This document shows positions 1-8,680 of a DNA stretch of 34,008 bases, piece by piece. Origin of the DNA: Acidobacteriota bacterium (GTDB lineage: Bacteria; Acidobacteriota; Terriglobia; Bryobacterales; Bryobacteraceae). The position numbers were made by a program, and so were the translations under genes. The DNA is taken from assembly GCA_947470805.1 (NCBI GenBank), contig CANIVU010000097.1, positions 1-34,008 of the forward strand, written 5' to 3'. The notes under the pieces are model-generated. The model ran no database searches. It saw nothing but the letters and a program-made list of their open reading frames with translations, and was not told where the DNA came from. Within the stretch, counting starts at the first letter, position 1. The number at the start of each line of letters is the position of its first letter.

Positions 1-39
1 ACTGTCGCGAAAGCACGCTCCTATTTCATCAAAACTGGC

Positions 40-48
40 TGATAAAAT
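40..48 (+). promoter_or_regulatory. Extended -10 promoter element directly before the M23 gene
   Basis: TGATAAAAT reads as an extended -10 (TGn plus TAAAAT, 5 of 6 matches to TATAAT). Only 7 bases separate it from the GTG start at 56. Transcription normally begins about 7 bases after the -10, so the mRNA would begin at or next to the start codon. No purine-rich SD is present. Inferred from sequence only. Confidence 0.45.
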
Positions 49-55
49 CCGGTAC

Positions 56-1456
56 GTGCCATTCTTATTTCTCCTGGCCGCCACTCTCCCCTTCACCGTG
101 GCCGATTTGCAGACCGGCGAACAGCGCAATATTACGCTCGCGAACGGCCTCTCCGTCCCCGTCCAACTCACCGCCACCAGTGAAACGCGCGACGGAGCGC
201 AGTCGGCTGTTCGCGAAGCTCGCATTAACGTAACTGTCGATGGCGTCAAACTCGAACTCCGCTGCGGCAACTACGAACTCCCGCGTCCCGCCGGCCGCGT
301 CCAGGTCGATTGCCCCGTCACCGCCGCCTATCTCACCAACACTTCCGAGGACCACTGGGGCCTCCGCGCCGCCGCCCGCATCCGCCTCTGGCCCGCCGGT
401 TCGTCATGGATGACACCGAACGAAATGGGCTACCCGCTCAAGCAGCGCTGGTTCCTCACCCACACCCAGATGTCGAACGAACCCACCTATGTCGACCGCG
501 GCGAACAGCTCTCTCGTAAGAAGGTCTACTATCACAGCGGTCTCGATCTCGGCGGCCCGGAAGCCATGGCGCAGGTCGTCGCCGCCACCGATGGCGTCGT
601 CGTTTCCCTCGGCAAAGAGGTCCTGCCCGAACATGCCAAAGACACGCCCATCGCCCAGCGCTACGACGTCATCTACCTGCTCGATTCCCGCGGCTGGTAC
701 TACCGCTACAGCCACCTCCACTCCTTCGACTCCTCCATCGAACTCGGCGCCACCGTCAAGCGCGGCGACCCGCTCGGCCTCCTCGGCAAAGAAGGCGGGA
801 GCGGCGGCTGGTCCCACCTGCACTTCGAAATCAAGAGCCGCCAGCCCTCCGGCGCCTGGGGCACCGAAGAAGGGTTCGCCTTCCTCTGGGAAGCCTACCT
901 GCGCGACTTCAAGCCCGACGTCATGGCCCTCGCCCGTCCGCACCGCTACGCCAAAGTGGGCGAAGAGGTCACGCTCGACGGTGCCCGCTCCTGGGTCAGG
1001 GCAGGGAAGCCGGCTTATCGCTGGCAGCTCTCCGACGGCCGCGCCGTCACCACGCCCCGCGTGACAATGCGCTACAGCAAAATCGGCACCTACAGCGAGA
1101 TCCTCGAGGTTAAAGACCCCAACGGCCACCTCGCCTACGACTTCGCCACCGTCAACGTCTACGGCGACAACGACCCCATCACCATCAACGCCTCCTACTT
1201 CCCATCCCTCAACGTCAAGGCCGGCCAGACCATCACCTTCAAGGTCCGCACCTTCGGCCTCACCAGCGGCGAAGAGACGTGGGACTTCGGCGACGGCTCC
1301 CCGCGCCGTTCCACCCAGTCCGACGGCAACGCCGTGAAACTGGCGAAAAACGGCTACGCCATCATCACTCACACCTTCGCCAAACCGGGTAACTACATCG
1401 TCACCGTGAAGAACGGCGCCGCTGCGACCACGCACCTCTGGGTGCCCGTCAACTAG
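56..1456 (+). CDS. Secreted M23-family metallopeptidase with PKD-like domains
   Basis: Protein of 466 aa from a GTG start. The first ~16 residues are a short hydrophobic signal peptide. The LytM/lysostaphin-type M23 core spans about residues 150-265. It has the zinc ligands of the family: HxxxD (H160, D164) and HLH (H254, H256), so it should be active. M23 enzymes cut peptide cross-links in peptidoglycan in the periplasm or outside the cell. Two beta-sandwich segments follow: a PKD-like one (about 295-370) and a clear PKD domain (about 385-466, motif WDFGDGSP). PKD domains usually serve adhesion or substrate presentation. The start is preceded by an extended -10 element at 40-48 and no Shine-Dalgarno. 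The stop overlaps the stop of the convergent gene by 4 bases. The substrate could be a non-murein peptide. Confidence 0.88.
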   Translation: MPFLFLLAATLPFTVADLQTGEQRNITLANGLSVPVQLTATSETRDGAQSAVREARINVTVDGVKLELRCGNYELPRPAGRVQVDCPVTAAYLTNTSEDHWGLRAAARIRLWPAGSSWMTPNEMGYPLKQRWFLTHTQMSNEPTYVDRGEQLSRKKVYYHSGLDLGGPEAMAQVVAATDGVVVSLGKEVLPEHAKDTPIAQRYDVIYLLDSRGWYYRYSHLHSFDSSIELGATVKRGDPLGLLGKEGGSGGWSHLHFEIKSRQPSGAWGTEEGFAFLWEAYLRDFKPDVMALARPHRYAKVGEEVTLDGARSWVRAGKPAYRWQLSDGRAVTTPRVTMRYSKIGTYSEILEVKDPNGHLAYDFATVNVYGDNDPITINASYFPSLNVKAGQTITFKVRTFGLTSGEETWDFGDGSPRRSTQSDGNAVKLAKNGYAIITHTFAKPGNYIVTVKNGAAATTHLWVPVN

Positions 1457-2571
1457 CGCTTACACCGATACACCTTCGCCTGAAACGGCGCGAACGCCTC
1501 CCGCGCCGCCATGCCGCACGACGCGAACCCAAGGTTGCCGAACGAAACCTCCACCGGGTTCTTGTCCTCATTCACCGCGATCAACAGCGCCCCGCCATCC
1601 TTTGTTGGCCGCATCGTATACGCAATCCCCCGGTCCAGCGAATGCCCCGTATCGAAGTATTCAAGCGTCAATCGCCGCGCCACCGGGCGCGCCGCCAACT
1701 CCGCCGCAATCCCCTTCAACTCCGCCGCCACCGCCCGCGCCGCCTGCCACGCCGGATTGTTCGCCGGACCCAAATGCAGCCCCCAATACAACACCCCATT
1801 AGCCCCGTGCACAATCGCCTGATACGCCATAAACCGCGCCTGCTCCACCGTCGGATACAACATCATCTTCGGGTCCGGCTCTTTCTGAATGGACTCCCAC
1901 GCAAACCCCTGCAGCACCATAAACACTGGCTTCGCTGGCCCCGCCACCTGCCGCATCTTGTCCGTGTACTGCCCTACCTGGCTGATCGTTTCGTTGTTGA
2001 AATCCCCCTGCTGCCCATCCGGCCACAGCGCATACTGATTGCGAATCCCACGCGGGATCACCGGGTACACATCGGTCGCCGTCACATCGGTCCCCGCGTT
2101 GTACTTCTGCAGCGTTGAAACCAGATTCGTCGGCGACTGGTTCAAATACAACAACCGCTTGGGATCGAGTGATTGCACCAGCTTCCGCGTCGCAATAATC
2201 CGCTCTGCTGACGTCCGGATCTCCCTCGGCTTCTTCCACACAAACGTCGGTTCGTCCTCGGTCTCCCAAAGAATCAGCGCGGCCTCCCCGCGCAGCGCCT
2301 CGACAGTTTTCCGGATCGCCGCCTCATTCTTCCCGTCCAACGCGCCCACTCCCGTCCAGGCATAAAACCCGTCCTTCCCCGCCTGCCGCACACCCTCCAG
2401 CGTTGCGGGCGTGTGGACCAGATTGAACCCGGCGTCCTTGGCCTCGCGCCGCGCCGACGGCCCCGCCGCAAAGTCATACAGCCCCACCATAAACGTCCGC
2501 TGCCCGTTGATCAGCAGCATCCCATCGGTATCAATCGCCAGCGCCAGCGCAGCGGCTAATAACAAGCTCAT
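1453..2571 (-). CDS. Secreted TIM-barrel glycoside hydrolase-like protein
   Basis: Protein of 372 aa with a short N-terminal hydrophobic signal (about residues 1-13). An opening stretch reads like the start of a glycosidase barrel (LLINGQRTFMVGLYDF). The body resembles GH5/GH2-type (beta/alpha)8 barrels, with an acidic cluster ILWETEDEP near residue 105 where such enzymes place the acid/base glutamate after a strand. A later strand, VFMVLQGFAWES, may hold the second carboxylate. I cannot assign a GH family or substrate. Its ATG overlaps the stop of the upstream propeller-GH123 gene (ATGA, 2568-2571), so the two are probably translationally coupled and act on related glycans. The TAG stop overlaps that of the M23 gene on the opposite strand. 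Confidence 0.75.
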   Translation of the reverse strand: MSLLLAAALALAIDTDGMLLINGQRTFMVGLYDFAAGPSARREAKDAGFNLVHTPATLEGVRQAGKDGFYAWTGVGALDGKNEAAIRKTVEALRGEAALILWETEDEPTFVWKKPREIRTSAERIIATRKLVQSLDPKRLLYLNQSPTNLVSTLQKYNAGTDVTATDVYPVIPRGIRNQYALWPDGQQGDFNNETISQVGQYTDKMRQVAGPAKPVFMVLQGFAWESIQKEPDPKMMLYPTVEQARFMAYQAIVHGANGVLYWGLHLGPANNPAWQAARAVAAELKGIAAELAARPVARRLTLEYFDTGHSLDRGIAYTMRPTKDGGALLIAVNEDKNPVEVSFGNLGFASCGMAAREAFAPFQAKVYRCKR

Positions 2572-5540
2572 AGCATCTTCTCCAACGCGGCCACCAGCTC
2601 CGCCCGATACCGCATCCAGCGGTCATAATCCGGTGCGAACGGCTCCACCTGCCGCCCGATATCGCTCGCCTTTTCCTGCCCCGCCGTCACAAACGCCACG
2701 GCCTCCTCCACCAGCTTCGCGGCCGCCGAATTCCCCGTCACGCGTGCCCGTTCCCGCACCTGCCACAGCAGCTCAAAATCCTCCGCCCCGTCGCGCGACG
2801 CTTCCCACCGCTTCGTCGTCACCGGTCCCTGCGGCGTCTGGTAAACAGTCCCATACTCGGTCCCCATCGCCTGGTCGAAATACCAAAACGGCGAATAGCT
2901 GTACACCCAATACCCGCCGCCCGTCATACCCATCTGAAACGCCACCCACGGCTTCATCCGGTAGTAGCCCAGCGTGTCCAGATTGCGCTGGTCCGCTCCG
3001 GCCTCGTAGTGCCAGTATTTGCCCTGTTGAAACACGCGCGCATACGCCTCCGGCTGCTCCCGCACCAGGTGCAGATCCGGCTGCCAGATGTCGATCAACT
3101 TCGTCAACGGCGCCATCATCTCCGGCTTCGCTCCGCCCGCCGGATTCGCATAAATGCGCACCCGCGGATCGGCCTGTTTCAGCCGCGTAATGTCGGCCAC
3201 ATACTTATCGAACGCCGCGTCCTTCCCCATCAGCCCCGGCTCGTCCATGTAGTAGAAAGCCCAGTCATCAAACGTCAGCCCCAGCGCCAGCATGTGCTCG
3301 GAATACTTCCGCACCGCCGCCGCGTAATCTTTTTCCGCCAGCGGCCCGCCCACACTCCCACTCACCAGAAACGTCGCCTTCCCCTTCAGCCGCGTCACAA
3401 TCGCATCGTGCATCCCGCTGTCCGGCTTCCCCTCCAGCGGGAACGAAAGCGCCGGAATCGGGAACACCGTCATGCCATGCTCCAACGCATCCACGATCGT
3501 TGCCTCCCGCGCCCGCGCGTCCGAAATACTCGCCAAATACAGCCAGTTGCACTGCTGATACGTCCGCTTCTCCGGCAGTCGCGCCGTGCTCACCTCCACG
3601 CGAATCGGCACATCGACCGGCTTCGCCAGTGACCACATATCGCCCACCCGCAACACCGCCGTGTGCCGCCCTGCCGCCAGATCCCGCGAATGCACAATCG
3701 CCCACAGCTTCCGCGTCTCGCCCGGCTCCAGCGTCACCGTCCCCGCGTCATTCAACCGTGGCAACACGTCTTCCGTCAACCGCCCCGTCGACTCCGGCCG
3801 CACCAGCGGCACCTCCCGAATGTCCACATATCTCGCCGAACACTCCACCCGGAACTGCCCCTTCTCCGCCCGCAGATTCGTCACCGTGAACGCAATCGAT
3901 TCATACTCATTGCCCAACATCTTCACGCCGAACCCATCGCGATACACCCGCTCATTCCCCCACGTATTCGCCAACTGGCGCACCAAAACATCCCCCGCCG
4001 GCTTGGCGGCAAACAACTCCTCCGCCTCCCGCACCTGCGCCCGAACGGCATCGAATCGCGCAACGCTCGGATGCTTCATCGCAAACGCCCACGCGGCCCG
4101 CAACCGCTCCGCCACCGCATCACCAAACTCTGTCGCCGGCGCCCGTAGTGGCAAAGCTTCATCGCCCGCCACATAAGTCACCGGTTTCTGCTCCGTGTCC
4201 CGATAAACCAGATACTCCCCCGGTGCATCCACGCCGAACGACGAACTGTCAATCGCCACAAAAATGGAGCCATCCGGCCGCTTCACGTGAAACGATTTCG
4301 GCGCCGGTCCCGGCAGCACGTTCGTGCCGCGCATCGCCACCCGCCGCTCGCCCGGCCCCGGTCCCGTCCTGTCATAGGAAATATGCCGAAACTTCGGCGA
4401 TTCCACCAACCCGCTATTGTCCGAACTGTTCCGCCACGAACCCCACTGGACTCGTCCCTCGGGAATCCGATAGCAGTGCAGCACGCCCCGTGCCGACACC
4501 GCCAACAGCCGCCCTCTCTGCAGCGCCGGGCTGAACCCGCCCCCGCCCTCCATCGCCACACTGGCGCGAATGTTCCCCCGCTTATCCAGAACATACAGCG
4601 ATTTCCCATCCAGCCCCGCGTCCCGCACAATCTGGTAGATCCAGTCCCCGGCTACCACACCCGCATAGAAAATCCCCCGGCCGCCCAACTGCGTCGACCA
4701 CAACTTCTCCCCCCGCGCATTCAGTGCGTACAGCCGCGTGTTCTTGTCCCCAACCAGAATCTCCTTCTTCCCATCGCCATCCAAATCGGCCAGCATCAAA
4801 GACGCATACGTCTGCATCTCTGTTTTGAAGTGCCAGCGCCCAATCGAATGCAGCCCCGTCTGTCGCCCCACGAACGGCGTCGGCATGTAGGTCTCATAGT
4901 GGCCATCGTCATCGACGTCGGCGATGAGCGGCACGGCCCGCCCCAACCGCGCCCCATCGAGCGCCGTTTTCGATTTCAATTCTCCCCACTCGGAGACGGT
5001 ATAGACATTGCCGTCGTCGGCGCCAAACACTAAATTCCCCCATCCATCAACTCCATCCCCCTCGGCTGGCGTTGAGAGTCGATACGAAGTCGCCGCGATC
5101 TCCATCCGCAGCTTTCCGTTACCATCAATCGCGTATAGATGCCCGCGCGTGTCGGTAATCACGACGCAAATCTCCCCCGCCGCCCTGGCAAAAATCGGCA
5201 TGTTGTACCCAGTGCCCGCCCGGCTCTCCCGCGCGTTTTTCCAAACACGCTCGCCCGTCAGCCAGAACTTGTAGACACTCCCCCACGCGTCGGCCGCGTA
5301 GATCGCCCCATCCGCCACCAGCGGCGGCCCCATCGGCGCCTGATCCATCTGCGCCGTCGCCGAGATCTTCCCACTCTCGTCCACCAGCACGATGCTGCCA
5401 TCGGAAAGCGCCACCGCCGCGCCCCCGCCAAACACCACCGGCGGCCCGGCCGGGCTCTTGCCCAGCGGCAGTTTCCAAACTAGATCGACGGACTGCCCAT
5501 AGCCGCAGCAGAGGGCGCAGAAGAAGATGACGGCTCGCAT
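2568..5540 (-). CDS. Beta-propeller / GH123-like (DUF4091) fusion protein, secreted
   Basis: Protein of 990 aa with a signal peptide (MRAVIFFCALCCGYGQS). Residues ~20-370 are PQQ/FG-GAP-type propeller repeats (GNLVFGADDGNVYTV), including two calcium-loop motifs, DVDDDG and DLDGDG. A linker region (~370-545) and an Ig-like region (~545-665) follow. The C-terminal third (~670-990) resembles DUF4091/glycoside hydrolase 123. GH123 enzymes are retaining beta-N-acetylgalactosaminidases that use an adjacent Asp-Glu pair for substrate-assisted catalysis. D766-E767 in YYMDEPG fits that pair. Typical GH123 proteins lack the propeller. The first 61 bases overlap the 3' end of the membrane protein gene, and a -10-like element lies in that overlap region. 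It is coupled by ATGA overlap to the glycosidase-like gene downstream. Substrate is inferred, not shown. Confidence 0.82.
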   Translation of the reverse strand: MRAVIFFCALCCGYGQSVDLVWKLPLGKSPAGPPVVFGGGAAVALSDGSIVLVDESGKISATAQMDQAPMGPPLVADGAIYAADAWGSVYKFWLTGERVWKNARESRAGTGYNMPIFARAAGEICVVITDTRGHLYAIDGNGKLRMEIAATSYRLSTPAEGDGVDGWGNLVFGADDGNVYTVSEWGELKSKTALDGARLGRAVPLIADVDDDGHYETYMPTPFVGRQTGLHSIGRWHFKTEMQTYASLMLADLDGDGKKEILVGDKNTRLYALNARGEKLWSTQLGGRGIFYAGVVAGDWIYQIVRDAGLDGKSLYVLDKRGNIRASVAMEGGGGFSPALQRGRLLAVSARGVLHCYRIPEGRVQWGSWRNSSDNSGLVESPKFRHISYDRTGPGPGERRVAMRGTNVLPGPAPKSFHVKRPDGSIFVAIDSSSFGVDAPGEYLVYRDTEQKPVTYVAGDEALPLRAPATEFGDAVAERLRAAWAFAMKHPSVARFDAVRAQVREAEELFAAKPAGDVLVRQLANTWGNERVYRDGFGVKMLGNEYESIAFTVTNLRAEKGQFRVECSARYVDIREVPLVRPESTGRLTEDVLPRLNDAGTVTLEPGETRKLWAIVHSRDLAAGRHTAVLRVGDMWSLAKPVDVPIRVEVSTARLPEKRTYQQCNWLYLASISDARAREATIVDALEHGMTVFPIPALSFPLEGKPDSGMHDAIVTRLKGKATFLVSGSVGGPLAEKDYAAAVRKYSEHMLALGLTFDDWAFYYMDEPGLMGKDAAFDKYVADITRLKQADPRVRIYANPAGGAKPEMMAPLTKLIDIWQPDLHLVREQPEAYARVFQQGKYWHYEAGADQRNLDTLGYYRMKPWVAFQMGMTGGGYWVYSYSPFWYFDQAMGTEYGTVYQTPQGPVTTKRWEASRDGAEDFELLWQVRERARVTGNSAAAKLVEEAVAFVTAGQEKASDIGRQVEPFAPDYDRWMRYRAELVAALEKML

Positions 5541-6760
5541 GAACCCGCTATTATCTCAGCCCGCATCATCCAACTCACTGCCGCCGCCATCAGCACAAAC
5601 CCAATGCACACATGGTCCACGACATTCACAATCCCACTCGGATGAATCGCAAACTTCACTACCGCGTCCACCACACAAGCCCACATCAACAGTTCCAACG
5701 TCTTCCGCGTGTCCCCGTTCCAGCGAATCACGTACCACCCAAAGATCACCGACGCCACCACCGCCGCCGCATACGCCGGCCCCGCCGGCCCGCGCTGATA
5801 CTCTTTGCTCCAATACTTCGCCAGGTCCAGCGCAACCCCAGTAAATGTCACCGTATAGGCCACATGCTTCGCCATCCACCGGCACCTCGAAACCACATAA
5901 AGCACCGCTCCTCCCGCCAGCGAATATGCAAATCGAGATTGCGTATTCCACGAAAGCCAGAACAGCGCCGCCGTCACCGCCGCCCCCGCCAGCATCTCAA
6001 TCGCATCACCCGGCCCCGCCCCCACCTCCCCCGAATCCGGCGTCTCCGAATGCTGCCATGCCCACGAAAGCGCCCACCCGAAGCAGTACCCAAAGAAGAA
6101 CTCCATGTACTTCCACCAGTGCAGCTTCAACTCCGGCGTGAAGATCCGCCCCAACCCCTGGATCGACCCGCCCAGCCCAAACCCAATCCCGCCCCCAATA
6201 AACCCCACTACCGCAAACCGCAGCGCCGGCTGCAGTTGTCCCTGCCACGCCAAATACCCAACCAGTGCCAATGCCGCCAGCAAAAAGCCCGCCCAAATCT
6301 CCGGCCGCGGCCTATCCAGCAAGTTCGAAAAATAGATCAGTTTCGGCTCGTTGATAAACTTCCACCCGATCTGCGTCGCCACCGCCATCACCACCGCCCC
6401 GCCCAAGACCAATAGCGGCCGCGGCCGGAAACCCATCGCGATCACCGCCCCCGCCAACGCCCCCCAAATGGCGCCCTTCAACGCCAACCCCAGAAATCCC
6501 CACCAGAACGTGTCGGCCTTCACAATGAACCCAATGGTCTGCCCATAGGTCATCTCCCCGCCAATCCCCACGCCCACCGCCGCGAACGCGGCAATCACCG
6601 ATACATCGCGTCGCGGATACAAATAGCAAAGCGTCAACGCCACCATCGCTCCCGGGATCATCGCGCCAAACGGCCCGCCGCCGATGAACCCTCGCAATCC
6701 CCAACCCAGCATCATAGCCACCGCCGGCAGCAAATAGGAATAACGACGCTTTTCGTTCAC
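5480..6760 (-). CDS. Polytopic membrane protein of unknown function
   Basis: Protein of 426 aa from a GTG start. I do not recognise a named family. It has roughly ten hydrophobic segments rich in Gly and Ala, for example LLPAVAMMLGWGLRGFIGGG at the N-terminus and FVGFIGGGIGFGLGGSIQGLG-like glycine-rich helices in the middle, plus aromatic belts (WWGF, HWWKYMEFFFGYCFGW). This suits an integral inner-membrane protein, perhaps a transporter or a channel-like scaffold. The last ~20 residues are a Ser/Ala/Pro-rich tail that overlaps the signal-peptide codons of the next gene by 61 bases. It is the first gene of a minus-strand group with two glycosidase-like genes, so a link to sugar uptake or sensing is possible but unproven. 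Only 30 bases separate its start from that of kup on the other strand. Confidence 0.7.
   Translation of the reverse strand: MNEKRRYSYLLPAVAMMLGWGLRGFIGGGPFGAMIPGAMVALTLCYLYPRRDVSVIAAFAAVGVGIGGEMTYGQTIGFIVKADTFWWGFLGLALKGAIWGALAGAVIAMGFRPRPLLVLGGAVVMAVATQIGWKFINEPKLIYFSNLLDRPRPEIWAGFLLAALALVGYLAWQGQLQPALRFAVVGFIGGGIGFGLGGSIQGLGRIFTPELKLHWWKYMEFFFGYCFGWALSWAWQHSETPDSGEVGAGPGDAIEMLAGAAVTAALFWLSWNTQSRFAYSLAGGAVLYVVSRCRWMAKHVAYTVTFTGVALDLAKYWSKEYQRGPAGPAYAAAVVASVIFGWYVIRWNGDTRKTLELLMWACVVDAVVKFAIHPSGIVNVVDHVCIGFVLMAAAVSWMMRAEIIAGSCEPSSSSAPSAAAMGSPSI
5550..5558 (-). promoter_or_regulatory. Extended -10-like element before the propeller-GH123 gene
   Basis: On the minus strand TGAGATAAT is TGn plus GATAAT (5 of 6). 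It ends 9 bases before the ATG at 5540 and lies inside the 3' end of the membrane protein gene. It could give the GH pair its own almost leaderless transcript. The only SD-like sequence is a weak GCGGG. Confidence 0.4.
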
Positions 6761-6764
6761 CGCA

Positions 6765-6782
6765 ATAGCTTATCGCTATAAT
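6765..6782. promoter_or_regulatory. Divergent promoter region between the membrane protein gene and kup
   Basis: The 30-base gap between divergent GTG starts holds a perfect TATAAT at 6777-6782 on the plus strand, 8 bases before the kup start. An inverted repeat ATAGC-N5-GCTAT (6765-6779) overlaps it. On the minus strand a weaker GATAAG lies 8 bases before the membrane protein start. The inverted repeat could be an operator, but its arms are only 5 bases. Confidence 0.4.
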
Positions 6783-6790
6783 CGGAGTTT

Positions 6791-8680
6791 GTGTCGGACA
6801 ACCACGCCCATAAGGCAAGCTTTAAAGGATTGGCGCTAGGAGCTCTAGGCGTCGTCTTCGGGGACATCGGAACCAGCCCCCTCTACACGTTGAAGGAATG
6901 CCTGCACGCCGCCGGGCACCACACCGCCACCGAAGCTGATCTCTACGGCGTTCTCTCGCTCATCTTCTGGGCGCTCATGCTCGTCGTCACGCTCAAATAT
7001 CTGACCTTCATCATGAAGGCCGATAACAAAGGCGAAGGCGGCATCTTCGCCCTTCTCGCCTTGGTGCCCGAGCAACTCCGCAGCGCCAAGCCCGGCAAAA
7101 TCTCCGCCGTTGCACTCTTCGCCGTCATGGGCGCCGCCCTGCTCTATGGCGATGGCATCATCACGCCCGCCATCTCCGTCCTCGGCGCCGTCGAAGGTCT
7201 CGCCGTGGCCGACCCCCGCTTCGGCGTCGCTGTCGTGCCCATCAGCTGCGTAATTCTCATCGGCCTGTTCGCCATCCAAAGCCGCGGCACTGGCACAGTC
7301 GGCAAGCTCTTCGGTCCGGTGATGATCGTCTGGTTCGCCACCCTCGGCGGCCTCGGCGCCTATCACATCTCCCATAACCCCGAAATCCTCGGCGCCATGT
7401 TGCCCCACCACGCCGTGCAGTATTTCCTCCACCACGGCTTCAGCGGCATGCACATCCTGGCCTCGGTCGTCCTCGCCGTCACCGGCGGAGAAGCGCTCTA
7501 TGCCGACATGGGCCACTTCGGTATCAAGCCCATCCGCGCCGTCTGGCTCGGCTTCGTCATGCCCGCGCTCCTGCTCGCCTACTTCGGCCAGGGCGCCCAC
7601 GCCCTCCGCGACCCCCACACCATGGACAATCCCTTCTTCGACATGGTCCCCGCCGGCTGGGCCACCTACGCCCTTGTCGTCCTCTCCAGCCTCGCCGCCA
7701 TCATCGCCTCACAGGCCCTCATCTCCGGTGCGTTCTCCCTTACCCGCCAGGCCATGCAGCTCGGCTTCTTCCCGCGCGTCGAAGTCCAGCACACCGCCCA
7801 CCAGATGGAAGGCCAGATCTATATTCCCCAGGTCAACTACTTCATCGGCGTTGGCTGCATCGCCCTCGTCCTCGCCTTCGGCGCCTCGTCCCGCCTCGCC
7901 GCCGCCTACGGTATCGCCGTCACCGGCACCATGGCCATCACCTCGGTCATGTACTTCCTGGTGGTCCGTCAAACGTGGTCCTGGGCCCTCAGCCGCGCCC
8001 TCCCGCTACTGGTCCTGTTCCTCGCCTTCGATCTCCCGTTCCTCTACGCCAACCTCGGCAAGTTCTTCGACGGCGGTTGGGTGCCCATTCTCATCGGCGC
8101 CGGCGTACTAACCGTCATGGTGCTCTGGAACCGCGGCCGCACACTCATCGCCTACAAGTACCGCCTCCGCTTCCCGTCCAAGGAATCGGCCCAGGAACGG
8201 GTTGACGCCCGCCTCGCCGCCCGTGTCCCCGGCACCGCCGTCTTCATGGCCTCCAGTGCCGACATGTTGCCGCCCGTCCTAGTCCACCACGTCGAACGCA
8301 GCCGCGCGCTCCAACAAACCGTCATTCTGCTCACCATCCAAATCGCCGGCGAACCCTACCTTGCCGACGAGACCCGTTACAAAGTCACCCATCTTGACGA
8401 CGGCTTCCACCGCATTGTCGTTCGCTTCGGCTTCATGGAAGAGCCCAACGTTCTGCCGATTCTGGAACTCGCCGTCCGAGAGTCCAACATCCCCTTCGGT
8501 GACCGCGACGTCACCTACTACCTCGGCCGCGAAAACTTCGTCGCCTCCTCACGGGGCCACATGGGCGCCGTTGCCGAAACCATCTTTTCGTTCCTGCAGA
8601 AGAACGCCGTCGCAGCAGACCGTTTCTTCGGCCTCCCCCACCGCCACGTCGTCGAAATCGGCACCCAGATGGATCTTTAG
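6791..8680 (+). CDS. kup: Kup-family potassium uptake transporter
   Basis: Protein of 629 aa, close to the family length (E. coli Kup is 622 aa), from a GTG start. Kup/HAK/KT proteins are inner-membrane potassium symporters driven by the proton gradient. The family N-terminal signature is present (LGALGVVFGDIGTSPLYTLKE-like, residues ~16-37). About twelve membrane helices fill residues 15-455, including the conserved GGEALYADMGHFG segment. A soluble C-terminal domain (~460-629) follows and contains the typical VPRV-like opening (ARVPGTAVFM). The start is supported by a CGGAG purine run 4-8 bases upstream, and a TATAAT ends only 8 bases before it. Its stop overlaps the convergent TIMP-like gene by 4 bases. 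Regulation is not evident. Confidence 0.96.
   Translation: MSDNHAHKASFKGLALGALGVVFGDIGTSPLYTLKECLHAAGHHTATEADLYGVLSLIFWALMLVVTLKYLTFIMKADNKGEGGIFALLALVPEQLRSAKPGKISAVALFAVMGAALLYGDGIITPAISVLGAVEGLAVADPRFGVAVVPISCVILIGLFAIQSRGTGTVGKLFGPVMIVWFATLGGLGAYHISHNPEILGAMLPHHAVQYFLHHGFSGMHILASVVLAVTGGEALYADMGHFGIKPIRAVWLGFVMPALLLAYFGQGAHALRDPHTMDNPFFDMVPAGWATYALVVLSSLAAIIASQALISGAFSLTRQAMQLGFFPRVEVQHTAHQMEGQIYIPQVNYFIGVGCIALVLAFGASSRLAAAYGIAVTGTMAITSVMYFLVVRQTWSWALSRALPLLVLFLAFDLPFLYANLGKFFDGGWVPILIGAGVLTVMVLWNRGRTLIAYKYRLRFPSKESAQERVDARLAARVPGTAVFMASSADMLPPVLVHHVERSRALQQTVILLTIQIAGEPYLADETRYKVTHLDDGFHRIVVRFGFMEEPNVLPILELAVRESNIPFGDRDVTYYLGRENFVASSRGHMGAVAETIFSFLQKNAVAADRFFGLPHRHVVEIGTQMDL

Noticed and set aside
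404-1435. Open frame of 343 residues antisense to the M23 gene
   Set aside because: Compositional shadow; no signal peptide, SD or motif.
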